Shown here: one piece after another, positions 12,101-24,100 of the stretch | How the letters are laid out: each line of letters begins with the position of its first letter | Position numbering within the stretch: the first letter of the stretch is position 1 | Assembly (NCBI RefSeq): GCF_016808095.1 | Contig: NC_068971.1 | Span: 32,341,631 to 32,405,630 of the forward strand | Reading direction: 5' to 3' | Length of the DNA: 64,000 bases | From: Vigna angularis | Taxonomy: Eukaryota; Streptophyta; Magnoliopsida; Fabales; Fabaceae | Translations under genes and position numbers: made by a program | Notes under the pieces: generated by a model | Database searches by the model: none | What the model was told of the DNA's origin: nothing | Seen by the model: the letters and a program-made list of their open reading frames with translations, nothing else

Positions 12101-15100
12101 AAGATTAGTTGGTAAATTAAACTGTCTTACTGTTACGCGTCCTGACATTTCCTTCGCAGTTAGTGTGGTGAGTCAATTTCTAAACTCCCCATGTGAAGAC
12201 CATTGGGATGCAGTTGTTCGCATACTGAAGTATATTAAAGGATCACCTGGAAAAGGTTTACTATATGGCCCTAACACCGATACAAAAATCGTTTGCTATT
12301 CAGATGCTGATTGGGCTGGTTCCCCTTCTGATAGGAGGTCTACTTTTGGATATTGTGTCTCTATTGGTGGCAGCCTGATATCTTGGAAAAGTAAGAAGCA
12401 AAGTGTTGTGGCAAGGTCCAGCGCAGAAGCAGAATATAGAGCTATGACATCTGCTACTTGCGAGCTTGTGTGGCTTAAACAATTACTTAATGAATTGAAA
12501 TTTGGAGATGTCACTCACATGACACTTATATGTGATAATCAAGCTGCTCTTCATATTAGCTCTAACCCTGTCTTCCATGAGAGAACCAAGCACATTGAAG
12601 TTGATTGTCATTTTATTAGAGAAAAAATCATATCCGGAGATATCAAGACTGAGTTCATTAACTCAAGCAACCAGTTGGCAGACATATTCACCAAGTCCTT
12701 ACGAGGACCTAGAATTGACTATCTTTGTAACAAGCTTGGAACATATGATTTATATGCTCCAGCTTGAGGGGGAGTGTTAGATGTTAAGTTGTGTGTTTCT
12801 GTTAATTGGGCTTAGCCCATTCTGTATTTAGGGTTTAACCCTTATCTTACATTATAAATAAACCACCCTATGTGTATGCTAAACACATAAGGGAGATTTC
12901 TCCTAATCTTCTTCACTATATTCAACAACAAGCTTGCTATATATAACATATATGCTCTAGCTTGGAGGGGAGTGTTAGAATGAAATCAACTGTTAAGATT
13001 TCTAAGGAATTAGGAGTTACATAATCTAGGAAATTAGGATGATTGATTCCTAATTATTAGATATATTTATTATAGTTGATTTTGTATTATGCTATAAATA
13101 CATGCGGAGTGATTTGCATTAGACACACAATTCATTCAGAACATATACAATTCTATAAAGAGCATCAATCTTTATCTATTATTCACTTCTATAGGAACAA
13201 ATTCAGTAAATGGAGAGAGATGGGATTCTAGACCAACCCACTTCACCATAACCCAAATTCAGAAACCCAAGTGGTTGTTAAACCTATCCATCCTCTCAAT
13301 ACTAAAAATATGGTGACAAAATGAGCGAGAATCTATTCTAGAGGTTTATGAGACATTGAAAGACATTTTTTCTTGAAACTTGAAAAAAATACTAATAATA
13401 AAATAACTTAAGGTGAGCCATAGAATAGTCATGCATGAGGGCCTCGATGGGTGGTTTGTACAGGTATTTGGATGGTTGGCGTGCGTGATCCTAACCCTAT
13501 CTGGGGCAAAGAAAATGGTGGGCACCAGAAACTTCACTAGAAATGAAAAATGAACGCAAACTTGGAAGAAAGGTTCACCAAAAAACATATGCTCCAAAGA
13601 CAATAGATCTACTAGGGCAACAGAGTTTTAAAAAAAGACTTTGACACTGTTTTAATCTATAAGAAAGAAAGAGGTAGTAAGCTGAAATTGAGTGTTTTTG
13701 AGACATATGGAAACTTTATTTTTATTGGACCAAAGAGAAGATTTGATATCCTATAAAAGTAAAGATATAATTCGGAAACAAATAAAAATGTTCCAATAAA
13801 AATGCAAGGAAATAAAGAATTATTTTGTTGATAGGAGTCTCACCAATTACATTCTCATTATCTCCATTTGTAATAATCAAATACTTGAAAATAAGGAAAT
13901 AAAAATATGCTGAAATGAATAGAAAGATTCTGAAATTTCTTTTTTCTAATTACTATGAAAATATTGAGAAAATCATTATCCTAATAATATGCTATTCACA
14001 ACAATTATAACAAAAAGCATTAGACAAAATAATCTAAGAGTGCTAAAAGAAAGTTACAGCCAATACCTCTTCTCCAAATTCCACAGCTCGGGAAAAAAAT
14101 GGCGCATCTGTTGGAAATAGATTAAACAAGTAATTTAAAGACAAAAGTTAGGACAACTAAAAGTATTTGTTGACCCTATCTGGTCTCGTAAAATATTTCA
14201 GGTGGAATTTACCTCCCTTGAAAACTAGTTAAAATTACAAGATAAAAACAATCTAAAATTTTGGTATGACCAGGGTCTTTGACCCCAACACCAATAGCAC
14301 ATGCTATCATACAGTTGATGCGTTTGATCGCCAGTAGGACACAGTATGATTTCTCATTCTCTTTGTTAGAGCAGCCTATATTCCCCATATACTCTTACAA
14401 GGTCATAGTGTTAAACCCAATACATCAAACCTGATTTGAATAGCGGACAGAAAGGGGAGTGGGCTAAATCAATTTTGTAGGAGTGGCAGGTGTTTAGTAG
14501 GAAAGCAAGGGATCGAATAAAGGTAACACGGTAAAATATAAGGGCAAGACAGGGAATGTGAAAGAAGAATTTGGTATAGGATTGACGATGGTTGGCCTTG
14601 AAGAGCTGGGCGACTTACTGTTCTTTCAAGTCTGTAGTTACTACAATTTCCAAAAGCAAAGTTAACTATCCTATATGAACTGTTAGAATAATTACATCTA
14701 TGTATCATCATTAAGCCTACTTAGGGTTTAATGTGCTAGTTTTTATAAATTGTATCCAAGGTTGTCAAACTCGAGAGTTTACGTAAACTTTACGTAAACT
14801 CATGAGAGTCCAGTAAACTCGAATCATAAACTTGAATCGTAAACTCAAATCGTTAACTCATAAGAATTTACTATGAAAAACATATAAATTCATAAAAATC
14901 TTTTTTATAGAAATATTGTTCCTGTGAAACATAAATTGTTATATTAAAGTCTTTATATCTAATCTCTAATAATGACATCATTTTCCCGGAACATTTTTAC
15001 TTTTACTTTTAATTGTTCAAGATGCACTTGGATAACTTCTACCTAGTTTGATGGTTTCCAGACATAATAAGATAAACTTTTTCACTAACATAAAAAATAA

Positions 15101-18100
15101 AATGCCGAACAACTTAAAATATTATCTCAGCAAGCGTTGTTCAACAGTGCAGTGTGCATCATTTTATTTTTGAAAAATAAAAGGAGTGGTGCGGTGCTAT
15201 AAAATGAAACACATTAATATTGTGCTGTAAAATGCTTTGGTAATAAAACATGAAATCAATTTAAACATCTGGTGGCATAGGGTTTACACTTACGCAACCC
15301 TTCAAAAACGAGATTGATGGCCAGATCGACGGCGACGGCTCGATCGACGGTGATGGCCCGATCGACGGCAACGGTACGAACGGCGCAAACGAAGGCGAGA
15401 TTGAATGACGACAAGGAAGGCGTGACGGAGGGCGAGATCGACGACGAACGACGGCGCGACAAAGGTGAGATCGAACGATGACCTTGACGGCAAGAGCGCA
15501 AGAAAGGAAATGAACAGTGAGAACGAAAGCAGTGAGTGAATCGGTTCAACGAAAGCTCTAAACACTTAATCTGGTGAGCCCTAAAAAAATTTCTTAAACT
15601 AGCAAAATCGGAACCCAACTCGCGATTTTAGGCGAGTTTAACAAGCCTATCACCGTTTCTACCGATCCCACACCAAAAACGAGTTTGCTTACAAGTTAAC
15701 TCGAAAGCACAGAGTGAACTCATAAACTCGACCGAGTTAACGAGTTAACTCGCGAGTTCGATAACCATGGTTGTATCTATATTAGTACCTAGTTTTTCAC
15801 CTAGGTGTCTAGTGCAGTTCTTTAATCTTCCATGTACTCTTGTATTAGTTCTTTATTATAAATAGAAGATTGTGAGAGGTATCAGTTAAGCCCTCCAGAA
15901 ATATATTTTTCTATTTTAATATCAAGATGGTATCAAAGCGGGTCCATTTCGCTCTGGTTTTTGTCTAGTCTCCTCTGTCGAAACCTGTCACTGTTGTCTA
16001 CAATTGACCAGTGTTGTATGCCACTGCTCGCCATTGTTCGGCATTGTTTTGCTACTATCTACCTCTATTTGCAGCTGCCCACTGCAGTTTGTAACCATCC
16101 AGCACTATCAACCACTGTTCTCTGCCGTTTTGTCGTCGTCCGCCACCATCCATTATCGTTAGCTACCGTATATCGTCACAGTTTCGTCCAATGACCACTG
16201 GATCTGGTTCGTCTCTCCACGCGATGACCAACCCCGCCGGTGCCGAAATCTAGATCTCCTCCACACGCTGCCACGTGCATCATCTTTGTGTGCCACGAGC
16301 AAGTGCATGTTGTTCATCACCGCTTTCTGCTTGTCAGAACGTCACTGCGTCACCTCCATAGCTGTCACCGGACCATTCTCTCTCTCTGTTAAAACTTGCT
16401 TTCGATAACGTCTAGAAGCCACCCTTATGGAAAGTCACCTAGGGTTTTCGGTTTTCCTGGCCGTTTCTTTGACCCTTGATCAGAAATGGCGTCTGGAAGT
16501 GTCATTTCATTCTCTGGAAGTCCCTCAATTTCTTTTGAGAAGCTAAATGGCAAAAATTACCTATCTTGGTTGCTGCTGTCGAAATATAGTTTCTTGTCCA
16601 AGGACATTATGAGCAAGATGCCATGTACCTGTTGAAAAAGCTTATCAGTGGAAACAAGCAGAATTCAAGTTGTGACCTGATATGGCAATCAGTGAAACTC
16701 AGACTTCTTATGTCTCTTAGAGCTTTCAAAACATGTCATTCCTTTTGAAAGAAAGCTCAAAGCCTCTATGTCAACGATATTCAATGTCTCTATGACACGA
16801 CAAACAAGCTTGCATCTCTTAAAATTGCAGACCATGATATGGTGTTCTTCATGACTGAAGCCCAATTTGTTGTCGAAGAACTGAGGATGATTTTGGATGT
16901 GACTCTTTGGAAGATATCAAGAAGAAATTGGACAAATATTATATGGTGTTGATCCTTTGTGCTCTACATCCAGACTTTGATCATATCAGAGATCAACTTC
17001 TGACCAGTTATAAGGTCCCTTCCATGGAAACCTTGACCACACACCTTCTTCGTGTCCCAGTGCCTCAAACTCAGGAAGCTCGTGAACTAGGGGAACCATC
17101 TGTCATGGTTGCCACACGAGGAAGAGGAGGACATGGCACCAGAAGAAGAGGACGAGGAGGTCGGGGACGTCCTCAATGCAAATACTATAAAAGGATGGGT
17201 CACACTCACGAGAATTACTACTCCTTGCATGGTTTTCCTTCCAAAACCGCCAATATCAAAGGCTCAAACTACCAATTCCAAATTCACTGAGGATGAATAT
17301 AAAGAATATCTACGATTAAAGTCTAACAGCTTGACACAGACATCTTAATCTCCCAGTACATCAACAACCTGCATTTCTTAATCCATGGAAGGTCAAAATT
17401 CATGGGCAATTGACTCAGGTGCTTCTGATTACATTTCTGTTAATACCTCTTTGTTCTCAACCATTCATAACCCTTACAAATGGCTCTAAAACTTCCTCAA
17501 AAGGAGTCAGTCATGTTTCACTGTCTCCCTCCCTAAATCTAAACTTTGTCCTTTTTGTCCCTAATTGTTCTTTCAATTTAATTTCCTTAAGCCATTTAAC
17601 CAAAATGTTAAATTGTTCAATAACTTTCAATCACAAATATTTTATTATATAGGAACATGGTTCAGGGAGACAAATTGGAGAAGGATATGAAGTTGCAAGA
17701 TTATACTTTTTTGGATCTCGTCCAAGGGTGTCCTGTGTTGCTGCTCCTAATCTAAAAATGCTACATGATGGGCTTGGTCATCCTCATTTGTCCAAATTAA
17801 AAAATATGTGTCTTGAACTTAGTGGTCTCCAGACCTTAGAATGTGAGTCATGTCAACTAGAAAAACAATGGTTGCAAAAATGCATGCTCTTGACCACAGT
17901 AATACTTGGGAGCTTATGCCCCTTCCGCCAGTCAAAAAGGCAGGCTCCATGAGTTGACCATTGGAATGCTATCATTCGCATTCTAAGGTATGTCAAAAAG
18001 GCTCTCGGGCAAGGGTTGTTATATGAAGATAAAGGAAACATTCAGGTCTCTGGGTATTGTGATGCAGATTGGGCAGGTTCGCCTATTGATAGATGGTCTA

Positions 18101-21100
18101 CTACCAGATATTTTGTTTTTCTGGGAGGAAACATTATTTCATGGAAAAGTAACAAAAAGAATGTAGTAGCTCAATCAACTGCTGAAGCCGAGTATAGGGC
18201 AATGGTGTCAACTTATATGGGTGAAGTAGTTCCTTCAAGAACTTAACTTCTTTGACATCCAGACTATGAAGATGTATTGCGATAATCAAGTTGCTCTCCA
18301 CATTGCCTCAAATCCAATATTTCACGAGATAACTAAACATATAGAAATTGATTGTCATTTTATTCATGAAAAGTTGTTGACAGAAGAAATATGTACTGAG
18401 TTTATTGGATCAAATGACCAACTTTCAGCTGTGTTGACCAAGTCATTAAGGACTTCTCGGATTGAGTTCATTTGTTCCAAGCTTAGTACCAGTACATACA
18501 ATCTATATGCTCCAACTTGAGGGGGACTGTTAGAATAATTACATTTATGTATCATTATTAAGCCTACTTAGGGTGTCGTGTGCTAGTTTTTATGAGTTGT
18601 ATCTATAGTAGGACCTAGTTCTGCACCTAGGTGTCTAGTGCAGTCCCTTAATCTTCCATGTACTCTTGTATCAGTTCTTTATTATAAATAGAAGATTGTG
18701 AGAGGGATCAATTAAGCCCTCTAGAAATATATTTTTCTGTTTTAATCTGAAGTTGAACATCCAATCTAAATAACATCAAAACTGGACTCTTTTTTTCGTA
18801 CCAAAATTCAAACTTGAAGGCATGAAATATGAAATAATGTAGAAATGAATTCATTTATGAGAAATAACTCACAGAAAGTGATTCAGGATCTGTTGCACTG
18901 GTGCCCGCAACAAAAGGATCAATCAGATAGTCCACAACCTTCAAATAGTTTTGTTAGGATAAGGCATATAACACTCCAATCCACACAACAAATATTAGGC
19001 TAGATTACTCTTTTGGTCCGTCTTCCTTTTAATTTGTTCAACTTGATCACTAGTGTTTAAATGTTTAATGTGATCCTCCAATCCAATGTGGCTCTTTTTG
19101 CTTGATTTTCTTTCCAAGAACATTAGCCTAGTCATATACGACAGTAATGGGTGGAAAAGACAGGCAGAATGGACTATATTACATATATTTGGGCAACTAG
19201 AGGACCTCAATGAACATTTGGATAATAGAGGGATGAAGTTGAACAAATTAAATAAGATAGAGGGACTGTGAGTGTAGTGCTGATGCACTAGAAAATATTT
19301 TGTACCAGCTAAAATAGGATATTGTAATTAATTACAAGTGTGCTGCTAGAAGGTGTTAGAAGACTCTAGAGATCTTTTTGTAATTGCTCCATTAAAGTTA
19401 GAGTTCTCTATATATAGAAGCTGATGTAATGTTTCAAAAATTAATTTAATAAAGTCTTCTCATTCAATTTATTTTTTCAAGTTGGTATTTTAGCAATAAC
19501 TTTAAATTTCATTCAATTTAAGGCTAGAGCTCTCTATATATAAAGGTTGATTTTCTGTTTCAAAAATTAATTCAATAAAATCTTATCCCACTCATTTTAA
19601 TCTTTTTCAAGTTGTAGTTTTACCAAAATATCATGATTGAAGATGTATGAAATTTACATTGCAAAACAGTCAATCAATGATGGCTATTGCAGTGTGGCTT
19701 ATACCTCTTTACCAAAATGACGTTGAAAGAACCCTCCAACACTGCAAGAAAGAAAACAGAACAAAAGCTACAGATATTACTTCTTATATCATAAAAAATA
19801 ACAGAGTATAGTTTTGTTGAACTTGGATGCCATTAATTGAGGTTTATTGAACCTTTCCTCAGAATTTTCATCACACACATTAGAGGAGACACTTCTTTTC
19901 CACAAGAATGGTTCAAAAATGACCTGGATCTGCAAATTTAGAAAGTTAAGTAGACAAGTTATCCTGTTGAAGCTGGATGAATGAGTAGGTTTGGTTGGCT
20001 ACATTTCAAAGGGGTAATGAAAACCACTAACAGTACCAGAAAAAAAGGAACAAACAGCATGAAAACATCTCTAATTTTCCCTTATGATTAATTTAATCCC
20101 AATTCCAAAATACTTTTTCTAGTTTCAGAGTTTGGCTATCAACTTTGTTGAGTACATCTAATGGCAGATTCCCATGTTTGATATTCTTAGCAGAAGATCT
20201 TGTTAGAATGTAATGAGCTGTTACAGATTTGTAGGTGTTGAATATAGAGAAAAACTAGGTATAGGGTTAATTTCCCTTGTGTCTAAAATACATATAAAGT
20301 AATATATTTATAATGAAGAATGATACAAGTATATATTGCAACCAAACATAAATATAGTAAATAGAAGATATTGTTACAAACAAAATCAACAATTTCTACC
20401 AATATCAAATAATATAAAATGTCTATGTTTCCCTAATTAACATAAAATGTAATATATCTAACACTCCCACCAATTAGTGCATATAAATCGTATGTACTAA
20501 ACTTGTTACAAAAATAACTAATTCTCGATCCTCTTAAAGACTTAGTAAAAATATCTACTAATTAATCATTTGAGTTCATGAACTCAGTCTTGATATCTCT
20601 AGATACAATCTTCTTTTGAATGAAATGACAGTCAATCTTAATGTGTTTAGTCCTCTCATGAAACTGATATGAAGAGTCAGTCAATTGTCACATATAAGTG
20701 TCATTTGAGTGACATCTCCAAATTGTAACTCTCTAAGCAATTGCATAAGCCAAACAAGTTCACAAGCAGTTGAGGTCATAGCTCTATATTTTGCTTTTGC
20801 ACTAGATCTTGCTATAACACTTTGTTTTTTGCTCTTTCAAGAAATCAAGTTACCACCAATGGAAGCACAATACCTAGAAGTAGATCTTTTATAAGAAGGA
20901 AATCATACCTAATCAACATCTGAATTGCAAACAACTTTTGTATGGTTATTGAAACCATATAACAAACCTTTTCCAAGATATCCTTTAATATATGGATGAC
21001 TACATTCCAATGATCTTCACATGGAGAATTGAGAAATTGGCTCAACATACTGATTGTAAAGGAAAAGTTAGGATGAGTAACTGGAAGGTAATTTAATTTC

Positions 21101-24100
21101 CTAACCAATCTTCTATAATGCTCAGGATCTAAATTAGGTTACCCCTGATATGGTAGAAGTTTTGTATTAGGATCCATAGATGTGTCAACAAATTTTGAAT
21201 CAACCCAGTTTCCTCCAAAATATCCAATGCATACTTCCTTTGAGATATAATGTTAGGTATCTGGTTTTGAAACCTAACTAAGACAACTCACTCACACAAT
21301 CACAACAAGAAAACAATTGGAAAAGAATGAATTATCTGTATTGTCATCAACAAAAGTAGTGTACAATCAATATCTGGGAGCATAACCTCCCTCAATCTAA
21401 CGGGAGCCTAACCCCCCCCCCCCCCCCCCCCCCACAAGGTCCAAGACCTGTCTATACAAAAGAATATGACTAACAATGAATAGAACTCTATATATACAAG
21501 ACCTCCCTTCCCTCCTTTCCTAACTACTAAAACAGTTAGGGTATTAACTCTATATTAACTCTTCCTTCTCTCTTAAACTCATTATCTCTTATTACTTATA
21601 TCCTATCATATAACAATACCATTGTGGGATTGTGCTTCCTCAATAGCCAAGAAGTATCTGAGTTTGACTAGATCTTTGGTCTGAAAATGATGGCAAAGGT
21701 GTTGATTCATCTGGGAGATGCCATGGTGGTCACTGCCTATAAGAACAAAGTCATCAACATATATTATGAAATAGGCATATGCAACACTTGAGTGACGATA
21801 AAAGACCGAATGATTTGTCTCACTTCAAATCACACCAAATTGTTGAACAATGCAGCAATTTGCCAAACCAGACCCTATGTATTAGGCCATATAAAGATTT
21901 GCGAAGACGACATACCAATCTAGAAGACTACCCCTGAGCAACAAATTTGGGATGTTGCTCCATATAAATTTCTTCCTGCAAATTTCCATTATGGAAAGCA
22001 TTTTTGACATCCAGTTAATATAGAGGCCATTGTTGAAGAGTAGCCATGGCGAGAAATAAACAAAAAAAAGCCATCTTTGCCACGGGAGAAAAAGTATCAC
22101 CAGAATCCAATCCTAAAATTTGGGTGTAGCCTTTGGGTACAAGTGGAACTTTGAGGCAATCAATAGTACCATCAAAACCAATTTTCATAGTAAAATTCCA
22201 CCTGCAACCAACAACAGATTTTCCATACAGTTATTGGACGAGCTCCCATGTTCTACTATTATGAATAGCACATAGTTCATCTAGCATGGTCTGACGCCAA
22301 CTAGGATGGGCTAAGGCATTATTGATAAAGTTAGGGATGGACACAAAAAATAGACGAAAGGCAAGTATAAAAAGAAGATAATCTATGGTAATTCAAAGCA
22401 ATATAATGTGGAAAGGGATTACAAGTAGAATGTATACCTTTACGAAGAGCAATTGAGAGGTCAGACTCGGTTGTAAGAGCTGGAGGAAACAAAATAGTTG
22501 ACACTTGATATACGTCACTTCGTAGTTGTTGGGAACAATGTCTTTGATTATAAACCTAAGGGGGTGGAGTAAGAGAATCTAACGATGGACTATGCACAAT
22601 AGGAGGATCACATTTAACCAGAATAATAATTGTAGTAGATGGAGACACATCAGAAGAAGATGGACCCTTAAAGTAAAAAAATAAAAAATAAAACACACGT
22701 TGAAGGTGACATTTGTAGAAACAAAAGAGTGGTTAAGAGAAGGAGAAAAACACTTGTATTCTTTTTGAAATCGAGTAAATCCTAAAATCACACATTTATG
22801 TGATCTAGGAAATAACTTATCAAGACTAGGACCCAAATTATGAACAAAACATATAGACCATAAAACTTTAAGTGGGAAAGGATGGAGAGGTTCATGAGGA
22901 AATAAAATAGAATAAGGAATTTTGTTATCTAAAACCGAAGATGGCATACAATTATATTGAGGAACCTCACCATTAAATAAAAGGGTGTGAGTTGTTTCAA
23001 TAAGATGTCTATTCTTGCACTCAACCACCCCATTTTGTTGAGGTGTATAAGCACATGAAGTTTAATGGAGAATGCCATGAGAAGCCATAAATTGTTTAAA
23101 AGAATTTGAAAGATATTTACGGTCATTATCACTTTGCAAAGTTTGAATCGAAACACTGAGTTTTAATTTCATTATAAAAGGTTTGAAAGATATAAAATAA
23201 ATCAGAACGATTTCATTAAAAAAAACAAATACATCTGGAATATTCATCAATAAATGTAACAAAATATTGAATACCTAAATTTGACTTAACAAGACTAGGA
23301 CCCCAAATGTCAGAGTGAACTAAGGCAAAAGGAATCGAAGCACGTTGTGAGACACTACTAGGAAAGGAGCTACAACTATGTTTCCCTAATTAACACGACT
23401 CACACACCAAACTAGATAACTTGGACAAGCTGGGAATAAGCTCCTGCAATTTGGCCAGACTACGATGACCTAGCTATGCATGAAGGAGAGATGGAGACTC
23501 CATAACTGTGCCAACATCTGTTAACGGTCCCAACAACACGAGCTAAAACCCTAGACCCATTAGTCATTCTAACAGAAGATAAATTATGCAAAGTGGATAA
23601 AGAGAAAAACAAAGATTTGTTATTAGTAATGTGATTTGCTCCTAAGTCGAGAAGCCAAGGACCAATAGATGAAGATTAAGTCAAACCACCAATAGATGTA
23701 CCTGTGCATGCAACAGAAGTAGTGGAACTAGAGGGTTGACGATCCTCACACCATTTAAAAATTCATAGAAGAAAGCATATTTATCGCGATATCAAATGGA
23801 GGAAGATCCATAAATGATTGTGAGGGGGAATTAGTCTGAGCAACAAACAGAGAAAGGAGGACAACCATGTAATGTATAACACTTGTCAATCTTATGACCT
23901 AACTTGCCACAATGGTCAAATTTTTTATGCCATTTTCCTGGCTTGCGAGAGCAGTTACGATCATCAATTAAAATGCCAAAGTAGAGGAATCATCAGCAAA
24001 AACAAGTGTATCATTGTTAGATTTACTTGGTACAGACAAAAGGGAAGAATAAGTAAAAGTAAAATTAGGTATAACAGGGAAACCCAAAATCTAATCACGA

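Larger units (their letters stand above)
8791..12927 (+). mobile_element. Young Ty1/copia element B, identical LTRs
   Basis: LTRs 8791-8943 and 12775-12927 (153 bp, TGTTAGATG...TTCAACA) are identical base for base by eye. The 5-bp target duplication ACAAG sits at 8786-8790 and 12928-12932. The primer site TGGTATCTAGAGC follows the 5' LTR at 8944 and a purine tract GAGGGGGAG precedes the 3' LTR. The element is 4137 bp, shorter than a full copia because the gag core is missing. It is nested in array A, inside PPO2 intron 10, antisense to PPO2. Confidence 0.95.
7152..13155 (+). mobile_element. Composite copia array A: LTR-int-LTR-int-LTR with nested element B
   Basis: Three related LTRs (7152-7332, 7964-8135, 12973-13155) enclose two internal regions. 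Each internal region starts with the primer site TGGTATCAGAGC, continues with a leader and a 20-bp minisatellite, then jumps directly to the last ~20 residues of RNase H (NQLADMF...) and a purine tract. Gag, protease, integrase and RT are deleted in both. Element B (8791-12927) interrupts the second internal region. Outer flanks TTAAG (7147-7151) and TAAAG (13156-13160) differ at one base and may be a decayed target duplication. The element is in PPO2 intron 10, antisense to the gene. Confidence 0.8.
14681..18753 (+). mobile_element. Copia element C with split 5' LTR
   Basis: LTRs 14681-15927 and 18528-18753 are both 226 bp once the hAT-like insert D1 and its target duplication are subtracted from the first. 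The target duplication TGAAC occurs at 14676-14680 and 18754-18758. Primer site TGGTATCAAAGC at 15928; purine tract GAGGGGGAC before the 3' LTR. The LTR ends in ...AAGT/AAGA, not CA. Internal region: gag from ATG 16486 with frameshifts and a degenerate zinc knuckle, protease remnant near 17400, then a deletion near 17875 that removes integrase and RT and joins directly to RNase H. It lies in PPO2 intron 9, antisense. Confidence 0.92.

Noticed and set aside
13346..13603. 85-codon minus-strand frame in PPO2 intron 10
   Set aside because: No recognisable motif; could be transposon debris but nothing supports a family.
15256..15618. Arg/Asp/Ser-rich open frames here and at 25501-25972
   Set aside because: They lie inside hAT-like elements D1 and D2 and come from CGAGATCGACGG-type repeats; no protein domain is visible.
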